A DNA stretch of 64,000 nt from Defluviitaleaceae bacterium. Lineage in GTDB: Bacteria; Bacillota; Clostridia; Lachnospirales; WQUN01. The stretch covers positions 1 to 64,000 of the forward strand of contig WQZS01000013.1 in assembly GCA_009780585.1 (NCBI GenBank), given 5' to 3'. Below, in pieces: positions 57,260 through 64,000 of this stretch; position 1 is the first letter of the stretch, and each line of letters begins with the position of its first letter. The notes beneath the pieces were generated by a model. The model saw only the letters and a program-made list of their open reading frames with translations. It ran no database searches and had not been told where the DNA came from. Both the position numbers and the translations under genes were made by a program.

Positions 57260-60200
57260 ATGATATCAAGGAAAACACTCAAAAAGGTTCTCGCGCTGAT
57301 CTTGTCATTTGCGCTTATATTCGGCTTGACCCCCGTAACAATGGCGGGGGACGCGGACGGTGATTACGCCCCCGCCCATGACGGATACCATGGATACGCG
57401 GAAGACGCCACCGAACCGGAACCGGAAGGAACGGCCGCGCCGGAATTGACGGCAACCGCCCCGGTTATGCTAACGGCCTTCGCGGAACTACCCGAGGCCA
57501 TCGCGTTAAAGGAGTTTGCGGCGGGTGAACTTGCGTCCATAAACGGCGTAACCTTCCCCGCGACCCTCTGCGCCGTAAGCGCGGACGGCGGTATTTCCGT
57601 ACCCGTTGTGAAATGGGTGGAAATGTGGGGCGAAGTCTTTGACCCGCTTGCGGAATTGGCGGTGTACTACTACATCCCCGTATTGCCGGAGGGCTACGAC
57701 TGGGAAACGAACTGGCTCGACTTGCCGGTGATAACCGTGGCGATTGGGGCGTTTGGCAATCAGGGCATTGTGGCGACGGCAACGGCGGCGGCGTTAGTCA
57801 CAACAATCAACGGCTTTGCTCATGGCGGAACAGGCACGCTTACCGCCGTTGACAACGGCGACAATACCGTAACCGTCACAGGTTCGGTTACGGGTGCAAC
57901 TAACAGATTGGTTTTGAACATTGACAGCAATGTAACCGTCATATGGCAAGCACAATTAAGCGGAAATAATTCATTAGGCATTATAAGAATCGAAGGTACA
58001 GGAACATTTCAAGTGGAAACAGGAGCTTTAATTACAAATAGTGCTAATAATGCACGCACAATCATCATCGACAATGGGGAAACTCCCATTATAAACATCA
58101 CCGGAGGCTCTGTTACAGGAAGCGGCACAGGTTCAAGTGTGGTAATTGCTTTACTTGGTTCGGGTGTTACTGTCAATGTAAGCGGCGGTGAAGTTATAAA
58201 CGAAAATGTAGCCGCTACAGGAGATACAATTGAAATCACCGCTGGCGGAAATGTCAATGTCAGCGGTAGCGGAAAAGTCGAAGTGCGTGGCACAGGCAGA
58301 GCGATTCTTGATTCGACAGGGACTATCACGGTTAGCGGCGGCACAATTATCTCGAACAGTGGTACGGCACTTGCGTTGACGGGAACAGGAGGAACAATCA
58401 ATGTTAGCGGCGGTACAATTATCAGAGCAAGCGGCGGTAACGCGATTCTTAACGGCGCAGGGACACAGAATTTCACGGGTGGTTTTGTCATTAACAATAA
58501 TGCAGGCACGATTAGGGGTAATGTAACACTCGCACATGATGTAACGATTCCGAACGGAACAACGGTAACGATTGAAAATGGTGCAATATTAACCGTTCCG
58601 AATGGCGTAACGCTCACCAACAACGGTTCTTTTACTAATAACGGCGCAATTAATAATTACGGCACAATTAACAGTAACAGCATTATCACAGGCACGGTTA
58701 CGGGCAACCCGCCGAGAGTCCACGCTATCACATTCAGCGTGGTAAACGGCGTTGGCGGCACGCTTACGGCAACTTATAATAGCTTGCCTTTAACATCAGG
58801 GGAAATGATTGCACATAACGGACATGTTAATTTCACCGCTACACCGACTGCCGGTTGGCGAGTAAAAGAGTGGACAGAGAATGGTGGACACTCCTCTCTT
58901 GGTACACAAACTTTAGCTCCGTTTCATTTTATACAAACACCGCTAACCATCACGGTGGAATTTGAACCCATACCCCGCACTATCACTTTCCGTCTACTTC
59001 CCTTATCCGAAGGCGGCGGTGAAATCCACGATACGCGTACAGTACCGAACGGAACGCTTTTTTCTGCCGTATCTTTACCCGCCAACCCGACACGAGCGGG
59101 ATTCACTTTCCTTGGTTGGGGTAACGATAACGGTATGCTTATTTCAGACTTTCCCCACAGCCCGACAATAGAGGGTAATGTAACTTTTTATGCGCAATGG
59201 GAATGTATCCATACGCCGAGCAATACTGCCGCCGTAGCCGCCAATTGCACAATCGACCTTGTTTGTGCTTGCGGGCATGTAATAACGGCGGGCAATGCTT
59301 CCCATACATGGGAACAACTCAACGCCACACACCATAAATGTGAAAATTGCACCACCGAACAAGCGCATATTTGGGACAACGGAGTAACCGACCCTACAAA
59401 AACTTGTGGCGAAATAGCAGACGTTCTTTTTACTTGCACCGCTTGCGGTGAAGCAAAAACAGAATCTGATGAAGTTATACAGCATAATTTCACGGGTTGG
59501 ACAATATCAACCCCCGCAACTTGTTTAACAAACGCAATCGAAACAGGCACTTGCAACAGACCAAATTGCGGAAACGGAACACCCGCAACCAATACGCGAA
59601 CCGTTGCAAACAGCGCGCTTGGGCATAGCAACCCCACAGGCACATGGACGAGCGGAAACGCCGCCACTTGCACCACCGCAAGCACGCGAATAGAAATATG
59701 CGCAAGGAGCGGTTGTTCCCATGTAATAGCAACCGAAACGCAAGGCGCATTAGGACACACAACAACAACTCCCGGCGGCACTTGTACAAGGTGCGGTCAT
59801 GTAGTGCCGGGCGGCGGCAACGGAAGTGCCGATAATGGGGATACGGACAACGGCGGGAATCAAAGCGGTACGACTTTACCGCAACCCGTACCCACCCCTT
59901 CGCCCGCTCCTTCCCCCACACCGCAACCCGCTCCTTCCTCCACCCCCACCCCAACGACCACCACCATCCCCGCCACAAGCGGCGCGGCGGCCACAAGCGG
60001 CGCAACGGCCGCAAGCGGTGCGGATACCGTAACAGGCGGCAAGGTGGATATTCCCATATCGGTGGACACCGACACCGGGCAAGTAACGATAAACATTGAC
60101 GCGCAAACCAAAGACGCCTTGATAACCGACGCGCTGGCCAAGGCGGAAGCCCAAGGCGACGACGCGCAACCCATCGTGACCTTCGACCTTTCCGCCGTGG

Positions 60201-61288
60201 AAAACGCCGCGGCCGCCGAATTGAACGTATCCGCGGCGCAAGCCTTCAGCGAAGCCGAGGTAGCCGTCACGGTGGTGCTTCCCGCGGGGGAAATCACCCT
60301 AACGCCCGATGCGTTGGCGATGCTTTCGGAGGCGCGTACCGCCGCCGATTCGCCATTGGCGGACGACCGCGGCGCGGTACCCATCACCGTCGAAGCGTCC
60401 GTCGTCCCCATAAGCGATCTGCGCGGTATGCAAGCGGCGCAAGTGCGGGGTTTTGAAACGGTCATCAGCCTTGACGTGTTCGTCGGCGGCGAAAAGGTTG
60501 ACGTACCCCTTACGGTCAGTCTGCCGTACACCCTCAAACAGGGCGAGAACCCCGCCGCCGTGCGTGTATGGCACATGGACGCAAGCGGCAGCCTCACCTG
60601 CATGAACGGCGTGTTCGACGCGGAAACGGGCATGATAACCTTTACTATCCAACACCAAAGCTACTTTGTCGTGGGTTACGACCCCGTGGCCCTGTGGGTA
60701 AACATTTTCTCCGACGTGCCCGCGGACGCTTGGTATTACGAAGCGGTGGCGTTCGCCAATTACCACGGCTTATTGGGCGGCGTGGGCGGCGGTCTGTTCG
60801 CCCCGCATATGGATATGACAAGGGCAATGTTTGTAACATTGCTTTTTCGGGCGGAAGGCAGCCCCGCGCCCGTCGGCGTCAACCGCTTTACCGATGTGGC
60901 GGAAGGCAGGTGGTACCATAACGCCGTGCAATGGGCGGCGGAGCAGGGCTTGGTATCCGGCGTGGGCGGCGGCTTATTCGCGCCCGACAGACCCATTACC
61001 CAACGGGAAATGGCGTCCATACTGCAACGCTACTCCCATTTCAAAGGCTATGTAATACCGGAGAACAGGGACATCCTAACCCTCATCGACGCGCCGCAAG
61101 CATCCTCATGGGCAGGTTCGGCAGTCCAATCAATGGCGGCGGCGGGCGTCCTTAACAACCACGGCAACGATTTTAACCCGCAAGATACCGCAACCCGCGC
61201 CGAAGCAGCGGACATATTCCGCAACTTCACGCGCTTCGTCGCCGCCGTAAACAATGAAGCAGAAGAACCCCAACGGGGGACAAGTTGA
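57260..61288 (+). CDS. SLH-domain surface protein (S-layer associated)
   Basis: This 1342-residue exported protein has a signal peptide (1-30, ending VTMAGDAD), an N-terminal region (about 50-175), then a beta-helix-like low-complexity repeat region (about 190-480; repeated GGTI/NVSGG motifs). InlB_B/FLGW-type repeats come next (TFLGWGNDNGMLISDF near 620), then Cys-containing C-x-x-C modules (about 650-860). A Pro/Ser/Thr linker and an alpha/beta region follow. At the C-terminus are three SLH repeats (about 1145-1335; FSDVPADAWYYEAVAFA, FTDVAEGRWYHNAVQWA, SWAGSAVQSMAAAGVL) that bind secondary cell-wall polymers. The middle (57.84-59.8 kb) is clearly more AT-rich than both ends, implying domain shuffling. 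GTAGGAGG precedes the ATG. Confidence 0.86.
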   Translation: MISRKTLKKVLALILSFALIFGLTPVTMAGDADGDYAPAHDGYHGYAEDATEPEPEGTAAPELTATAPVMLTAFAELPEAIALKEFAAGELASINGVTFPATLCAVSADGGISVPVVKWVEMWGEVFDPLAELAVYYYIPVLPEGYDWETNWLDLPVITVAIGAFGNQGIVATATAAALVTTINGFAHGGTGTLTAVDNGDNTVTVTGSVTGATNRLVLNIDSNVTVIWQAQLSGNNSLGIIRIEGTGTFQVETGALITNSANNARTIIIDNGETPIINITGGSVTGSGTGSSVVIALLGSGVTVNVSGGEVINENVAATGDTIEITAGGNVNVSGSGKVEVRGTGRAILDSTGTITVSGGTIISNSGTALALTGTGGTINVSGGTIIRASGGNAILNGAGTQNFTGGFVINNNAGTIRGNVTLAHDVTIPNGTTVTIENGAILTVPNGVTLTNNGSFTNNGAINNYGTINSNSIITGTVTGNPPRVHAITFSVVNGVGGTLTATYNSLPLTSGEMIAHNGHVNFTATPTAGWRVKEWTENGGHSSLGTQTLAPFHFIQTPLTITVEFEPIPRTITFRLLPLSEGGGEIHDTRTVPNGTLFSAVSLPANPTRAGFTFLGWGNDNGMLISDFPHSPTIEGNVTFYAQWECIHTPSNTAAVAANCTIDLVCACGHVITAGNASHTWEQLNATHHKCENCTTEQAHIWDNGVTDPTKTCGEIADVLFTCTACGEAKTESDEVIQHNFTGWTISTPATCLTNAIETGTCNRPNCGNGTPATNTRTVANSALGHSNPTGTWTSGNAATCTTASTRIEICARSGCSHVIATETQGALGHTTTTPGGTCTRCGHVVPGGGNGSADNGDTDNGGNQSGTTLPQPVPTPSPAPSPTPQPAPSSTPTPTTTTIPATSGAAATSGATAASGADTVTGGKVDIPISVDTDTGQVTINIDAQTKDALITDALAKAEAQGDDAQPIVTFDLSAVENAAAAELNVSAAQAFSEAEVAVTVVLPAGEITLTPDALAMLSEARTAADSPLADDRGAVPITVEASVVPISDLRGMQAAQVRGFETVISLDVFVGGEKVDVPLTVSLPYTLKQGENPAAVRVWHMDASGSLTCMNGVFDAETGMITFTIQHQSYFVVGYDPVALWVNIFSDVPADAWYYEAVAFANYHGLLGGVGGGLFAPHMDMTRAMFVTLLFRAEGSPAPVGVNRFTDVAEGRWYHNAVQWAAEQGLVSGVGGGLFAPDRPITQREMASILQRYSHFKGYVIPENRDILTLIDAPQASSWAGSAVQSMAAAGVLNNHGNDFNPQDTATRAEAADIFRNFTRFVAAVNNEAEEPQRGTS

Positions 61289-61300
61289 AAAACTGTTTTT

Positions 61301-61327
61301 AACTTCTGTCCTACCAGGTCAGAAGTT
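61301..61327. repeat. inverted repeat after the SLH gene
   Basis: AACTTCTG-T-CCT-ACC-AGG-T-CAGAAGTT is a 27-base symmetric hairpin. It has no T-run after it on either strand, so a simple terminator role is doubtful. Confidence 0.5.
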
Positions 61328-61377
61328 GGGTCGGATAAACCAAAAGAAGAAACGGGGTGCCAACACACCGGACACCA

Positions 61378-61564
61378 GTGGGGCGGGGGCGGGCGGATGT
61401 TCCATAAGCAGCGCCTACGCAATCGGGTGATGAACGGCGAACGGGCGCGTTACGTGGTTGGCATCGGGTGCTTGTCAACCGATGCAACCACTTCGCGGAC
61501 GGAGCCGTTCATCGCCCGATTGCGTTCAGCGCAGCGTTGGAACATCCGCCCGCTCTCGCTCCAC
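61378..61564. repeat. structured palindromic repeat, copy 2
   Basis: This 187-base element has the same architecture as the one at 10328-10496. A 26-bp outer stem (61378-61403 with 61539-61564, three G-U pairs) leads to a GCGC stem, then a 21-bp middle stem containing AATCGGGTGAT, the internal loop GAACG/CGGA, and an apical hairpin (GTGGTT-GGCATCGG ... CCGATGC-AACCAC). Outer and middle stems differ from copy 1 at paired positions (A-T to G-C, G-C to C-G, A-T to C-G). It occupies part of the 635-base gap before the AbiE genes. Confidence 0.8.
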
Positions 61565-61630
61565 GGAACACAATCAGGTAAGACAACCCCAATAATTTGA
61601 CATACCCGTAATCACATTCATCCCTTCAAA

Positions 61631-61853
61631 TAAAAACCCCATGCGGGAAGCTCAAGCATCAAAAGATGCACCCGCACAGGGTTTTCACTCGCCTCCAAGT
61701 ACGATTGGAAGCGGTTCAAGGTTGTTTTAGTTTGTTTAATTGCTCCCTTGTTTGACTTTGCTGTTTCGCGGAACGGTAAACCATTCGGGAGGGCCCGTTA
61801 CATGCATTACCCGTGACCTTTATGACGCGGCCGGCCGGTACATAAAGGTCGTT
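61631..61853 (-). ncRNA. orphan structured RNA, about 223 nt
   Basis: The minus-strand promoter at 61860-61887 is followed by a predicted RNA whose 5' end is a 10-bp hairpin (GACCTTTATG/CATAAAGGTC) with the self-complementary CCGGCCGG in its loop. Later stems are CTCCC/GGGAG around AATGG-CCGTT, and CGCTTCCAA/TTGGAGGCG. A terminator ends it (AAAACCC...CCCGC with GCATC-TTTT-GATGC, then TTTTTAT). It has no open frame. Its ends do not pair, which argues against 6S RNA; no tmRNA or RNase P signatures are seen. It follows the AbiE genes but has its own promoter. Confidence 0.72.
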
Positions 61854-61859
61854 GGGATT

Positions 61860-61887
61860 ATTATACACACGTCGAACGTAATGTCAA
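61860..61887 (-). promoter_or_regulatory. near-consensus promoter of the orphan RNA
   Basis: On the minus strand: perfect TTGACA (61887-61882), 16-base spacer, perfect TATAAT (61865-61860). It is the strongest sigma-A promoter seen in the window. Confidence 0.88.
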
Positions 61888-61922
61888 CACAATGCAATAA
61901 ACAAATGTTTGTTATGTAAATA

Positions 61923-62768
61923 TCAATCATCGCATACCATAAACACCCACAAAATCAATTCAAGGATATCCTGCAGCGCAATTCCCTTCGCATAAGGATA
62001 GCTTTTAACATACCCTGCCCAAATCTTTGCGATCTCGGGGCTATCGGATATGTTTTGTAAATGATTTGAATGGTTATCAATATATTTAACGCTGCCGCGT
62101 TCCTCCGCTTTGACCCGAAGCGCGTGAATCATATCTTTTCGCGAAATGATATCTTTGTTCGCGGACAGCAGTATATAAACATCATAAAAATCACGGCCCC
62201 GTGTGTTGGTCACGTTACGCGAAAGGATGGTTTCAATTTTTTCCGCGAGTATGGTATAGAGGTTATAGGCCATCACAGGAATCGTCCGCTCCCCGAACAT
62301 TAACCTGTAGTGGTATTCAATTTCAACCGGGATGATTGTGTCCCCGGTGGTAATATCGATTTTCATATTAACACGGACGGTGTGGAATACCGCTCGGAGC
62401 GAAACCCGGTAATCATCGTAATCGCTTATGTCCCGAATATTTTTAATACCCAGCATTTCAAAAATAACGCTGTCGTCCGCGTCGAGTGCGATAATTTCGC
62501 TCAAAATATTTACGATACCCTCACGGCTGACCGGCAAACCTTTCACCGTTGTGTCCATGTCCATAGTGGTGCGGCGGTCTATACCAACCATTGCCGCTAT
62601 CAGAAAACCGCCTTTAAGAATCAAGTTGTCACGGTAGGATGAAATCGATACCCGTTCCAACAAGCGCTCCATCATATAGGTTTGCAAAAGTACGTTTGCC
62701 GGCGTGCCGGTTTGCTTTGATTTGTTTTTAATCCAATCCTTTAGCTGTGCCGCGTTTGTGAACCTCAC
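61923..62768 (-). CDS. abiEii: AbiEii/AbiGii-type nucleotidyltransferase toxin
   Basis: AbiEii toxins are nucleotidyltransferases that stall the host when phage infects. The 281-residue protein contains the expected core: RDNLILKGGFLIAAMVG (about 42-58) and the catalytic acid pair in RRTTMDMDTTVKGLP (about 61-75), followed by a helical C-terminal part (VMAYNLYTILAEKIETIL, GRDFYDVYILLSANK). Its first ATG overlaps the end of the antitoxin gene (ATGA), the standard arrangement. Confidence 0.92.
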   Translation of the reverse strand: MRFTNAAQLKDWIKNKSKQTGTPANVLLQTYMMERLLERVSISSYRDNLILKGGFLIAAMVGIDRRTTMDMDTTVKGLPVSREGIVNILSEIIALDADDSVIFEMLGIKNIRDISDYDDYRVSLRAVFHTVRVNMKIDITTGDTIIPVEIEYHYRLMFGERTIPVMAYNLYTILAEKIETILSRNVTNTRGRDFYDVYILLSANKDIISRKDMIHALRVKAEERGSVKYIDNHSNHLQNISDSPEIAKIWAGYVKSYPYAKGIALQDILELILWVFMVCDD

Positions 62769-63358
62769 ACCAAAACCTCCAAGTATCTGTAAACCATGTC
62801 ACGGATTTTAAGCGCGGTCGCGTATTCCAACAGTTTCGCGTTATCCCGTTCCCCACTTTTAATGTATTTTTTTAATGCCGTGAGAACCAAATCCCGATCC
62901 AGTTTTTCGATGTGCTTCAAACAGTCGCAGAGCGTCCGCTCGGCGTCATAGGCGTTGACTTTCATACCCGAAGGTGTTTCGGTTTCGCAAATACCAAGTT
63001 CCATCATCTTCGGGCTGTTGTAAAAAAAAAGAATACCATCATCCGTCAGCAGCTTTGAATTCCAGCCGGACGGAATCGTCATCATCATTCTGAGCGGATC
63101 GCGGTCACTAAGGTCGTGCAGGAACAGAGCCGTTTCATTTGAAAAAACACCCTTCGGGCAACGGTACTGCGCAACGAAAAAAGGGTCGGGGAAAATATCG
63201 GTGCCGACATAAAGTCCGTGAGCAGCACGCTCAATCAGCCCATTATCCGCCATGCGTTGCATGGTTTTATTTTTAATGCCGTTCTTCCGTGTTTCTTTGG
63301 TTGTCAGATAGCCGTTGTGTTCTTTTAAAAGAGCGAATACTTTGTCAACCGTTTCCAT
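62765..63358 (-). CDS. abiEi: AbiEi antitoxin
   Basis: The 197-residue protein has an N-terminal winged helix (VFALLKEHNGYLTTKETRKNGI, then RMADNGLIERAAHGLYVG) and the C-terminal AbiEi antitoxin domain (GVFSNETALFLHDLSDRDP, MKVNAYDAERTLCDCLKH). AbiEi represses the operon and neutralises AbiEii without direct contact (type IV). ATG 63358 is preceded by AAGGGG; a GTG 9 bases upstream overlaps that site. Confidence 0.92.
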   Translation of the reverse strand: METVDKVFALLKEHNGYLTTKETRKNGIKNKTMQRMADNGLIERAAHGLYVGTDIFPDPFFVAQYRCPKGVFSNETALFLHDLSDRDPLRMMMTIPSGWNSKLLTDDGILFFYNSPKMMELGICETETPSGMKVNAYDAERTLCDCLKHIEKLDRDLVLTALKKYIKSGERDNAKLLEYATALKIRDMVYRYLEVLV

Positions 63359-63440
63359 CGTTATCACCCCTTGTATGGATATATTGACGTAATTAGCATG
63401 AAATATACGAACAATAAAGACAAAAATTATAATGACGTTT

Positions 63441-64000
63441 CTACCCGCTCCGGTCCTTGCTGTAGCGCGAGATATTCAACAAAACCCCCGCCAAAGCCAT
63501 GCTCACCACCAGCGACGTACCGCCGTAACTGATGAACGGCAGCGTTACCCCCGTATTGGGTATCGAATTGGTTACAACCGCGATGTTGATAATCGCTTGG
63601 AAGGCGATAGCGAATACAATACCGATGGCCACCATCGCGCTGAAGGTATCGGGCGCGTTGAGCGCGACGCGTATCCCGCGCCAAATGAATATGCCGAACA
63701 ACATGATCACCAAAGCCGCGCCCACGAGGCCGAGTTCCTCCGCGATGATGGCGAAGATGATGTCGTTGTGCGCCTCGGGTACGAAGGAAGCCTGGCGCGA
63801 ATTGCCGATGCCCAGGCCGAACAGACCGCCGCTGGCGATCGCGTACAGGGATTGGATGATTTGGTAGCCCACGGTTTCGGCGTAGGCGAAGGGGTCCTGC
63901 CACGCAAGCACCCGCGCGCCGCGGAAGTTTTCGGCGTTAAACAGATAAAAAACCACGCCGCCGACCGCCCCAACCCCCGCGATGATAAACCGCCAAAGGT
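63441..64000 (-). CDS. FtsW/RodA/SpoVE family protein, 5' part outside the window
   Basis: The C-terminal 186 or so residues of a SEDS-family lipid II polymerase/flippase-like protein run off the right edge. The conserved stretches are QIIQSLYAIASGGLFGLGIGNSRQ, FVPEAHNDIIFAIIAEELGLVGA and NTGVTLPFISYGGTSL, with several membrane helices. It acts with class B penicillin-binding proteins in cell-wall synthesis; which of FtsW, RodA or SpoVE it is cannot be decided from this part. The frame stays open to base 64000, so no start is visible; the GTG at 63956 is internal. Confidence 0.92.
   Translation of the reverse strand, partial: LWRFIIAGVGAVGGVVFYLFNAENFRGARVLAWQDPFAYAETVGYQIIQSLYAIASGGLFGLGIGNSRQASFVPEAHNDIIFAIIAEELGLVGAALVIMLFGIFIWRGIRVALNAPDTFSAMVAIGIVFAIAFQAIINIAVVTNSIPNTGVTLPFISYGGTSLVVSMALAGVLLNISRYSKDRSG

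Overview
The window looks like a chromosome segment of a spore-forming, Gram-positive bacterium of the class Clostridia. The marks are a DarA / YaaR / HolB / RicT (PSP1) run, a YheC/D-type coat-associated ATP-grasp protein, a YtaF-like sporulation membrane protein, a gamma-type SASP-like gene behind a sigma-G-like promoter, an SLH-domain surface protein, LytTR and ECF regulators, and an F-type ATP synthase whose c subunit carries sodium-binding residues (suggesting an anaerobe). Housekeeping genes are GC-rich. Several accessory patches (about 7.1-10.2 kb, 45.3-46.1 kb, the middle of the SLH protein) are visibly more AT-rich. No rRNA, tRNA, CRISPR array or intact insertion sequence was seen.

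Layout. 0-7 kb: a GNAT gene and smc on the minus strand, a small P-loop protein, and an ECF sigma factor with its membrane-bound partner. 6.8-7.1 kb: a 35-codon holin-like toxin with a divergent antisense RNA promoter (type I toxin-antitoxin). 7.2-10.2 kb: a ribbon-helix-helix regulator, a lipoprotein and a WG-repeat protein. 10.3-10.5 kb: the first copy of a structured palindromic repeat. 10.6-19.2 kb: an AraC/GyrI-type regulator, an M23 peptidase, a SASP-like gene, recG, a chemoreceptor, and an XRE regulator translationally coupled to a methyltransferase. 19.2-21.9 kb: a structured intergenic region, then an operon of a LytTR protein and two double-domain retropepsin-like proteins, one with degraded active sites. 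22-26.7 kb: proS, nth with the ATP-grasp gene, and two spore-surface-like proteins sharing one N-terminal domain. 26.8-27.3 kb: two divergent non-coding RNA genes. 27.4-31.7 kb: an unknown exported protein, a Uma2-type protein, a flavodoxin-like oxidoreductase and a DUF4143 ATPase. 31.8-36.8 kb: the glycolytic operon pgk-tpiA-gpmI-eno. 36.8-38.8 kb: ytaF and two tandem ParB-like genes. 39-45.2 kb: a 2069-residue surface adhesin. 45.3-49.3 kb: a RelB/PIN toxin-antitoxin pair, then darA-yaaR-holB-ricT-crp. 49.3-57.0 kb: the complete ATP synthase operon atpZ-I-B-E-F-H-A-G-D-C. 57.2-61.3 kb: the SLH surface protein. 61.3-64 kb: the second copy of the structured repeat, a third orphan RNA gene with a near-perfect promoter and terminator, an AbiE type IV toxin-antitoxin pair, and the 3' end of an ftsW/rodA/spoVE-family gene running off the window.

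The least explained material is non-coding: a repeat with compensatory base changes between two copies 51 kb apart, three stand-alone RNA genes with clear promoters and intrinsic terminators, and a type I antitoxin RNA with a possible toxin-less relative 20 kb away. Among the proteins, the LytTR plus paired aspartic-protease operon and an ATP synthase alpha subunit enlarged by about 160 residues at its C-terminus are the most unusual. All identifications rest on reading the sequence; no database search was possible.
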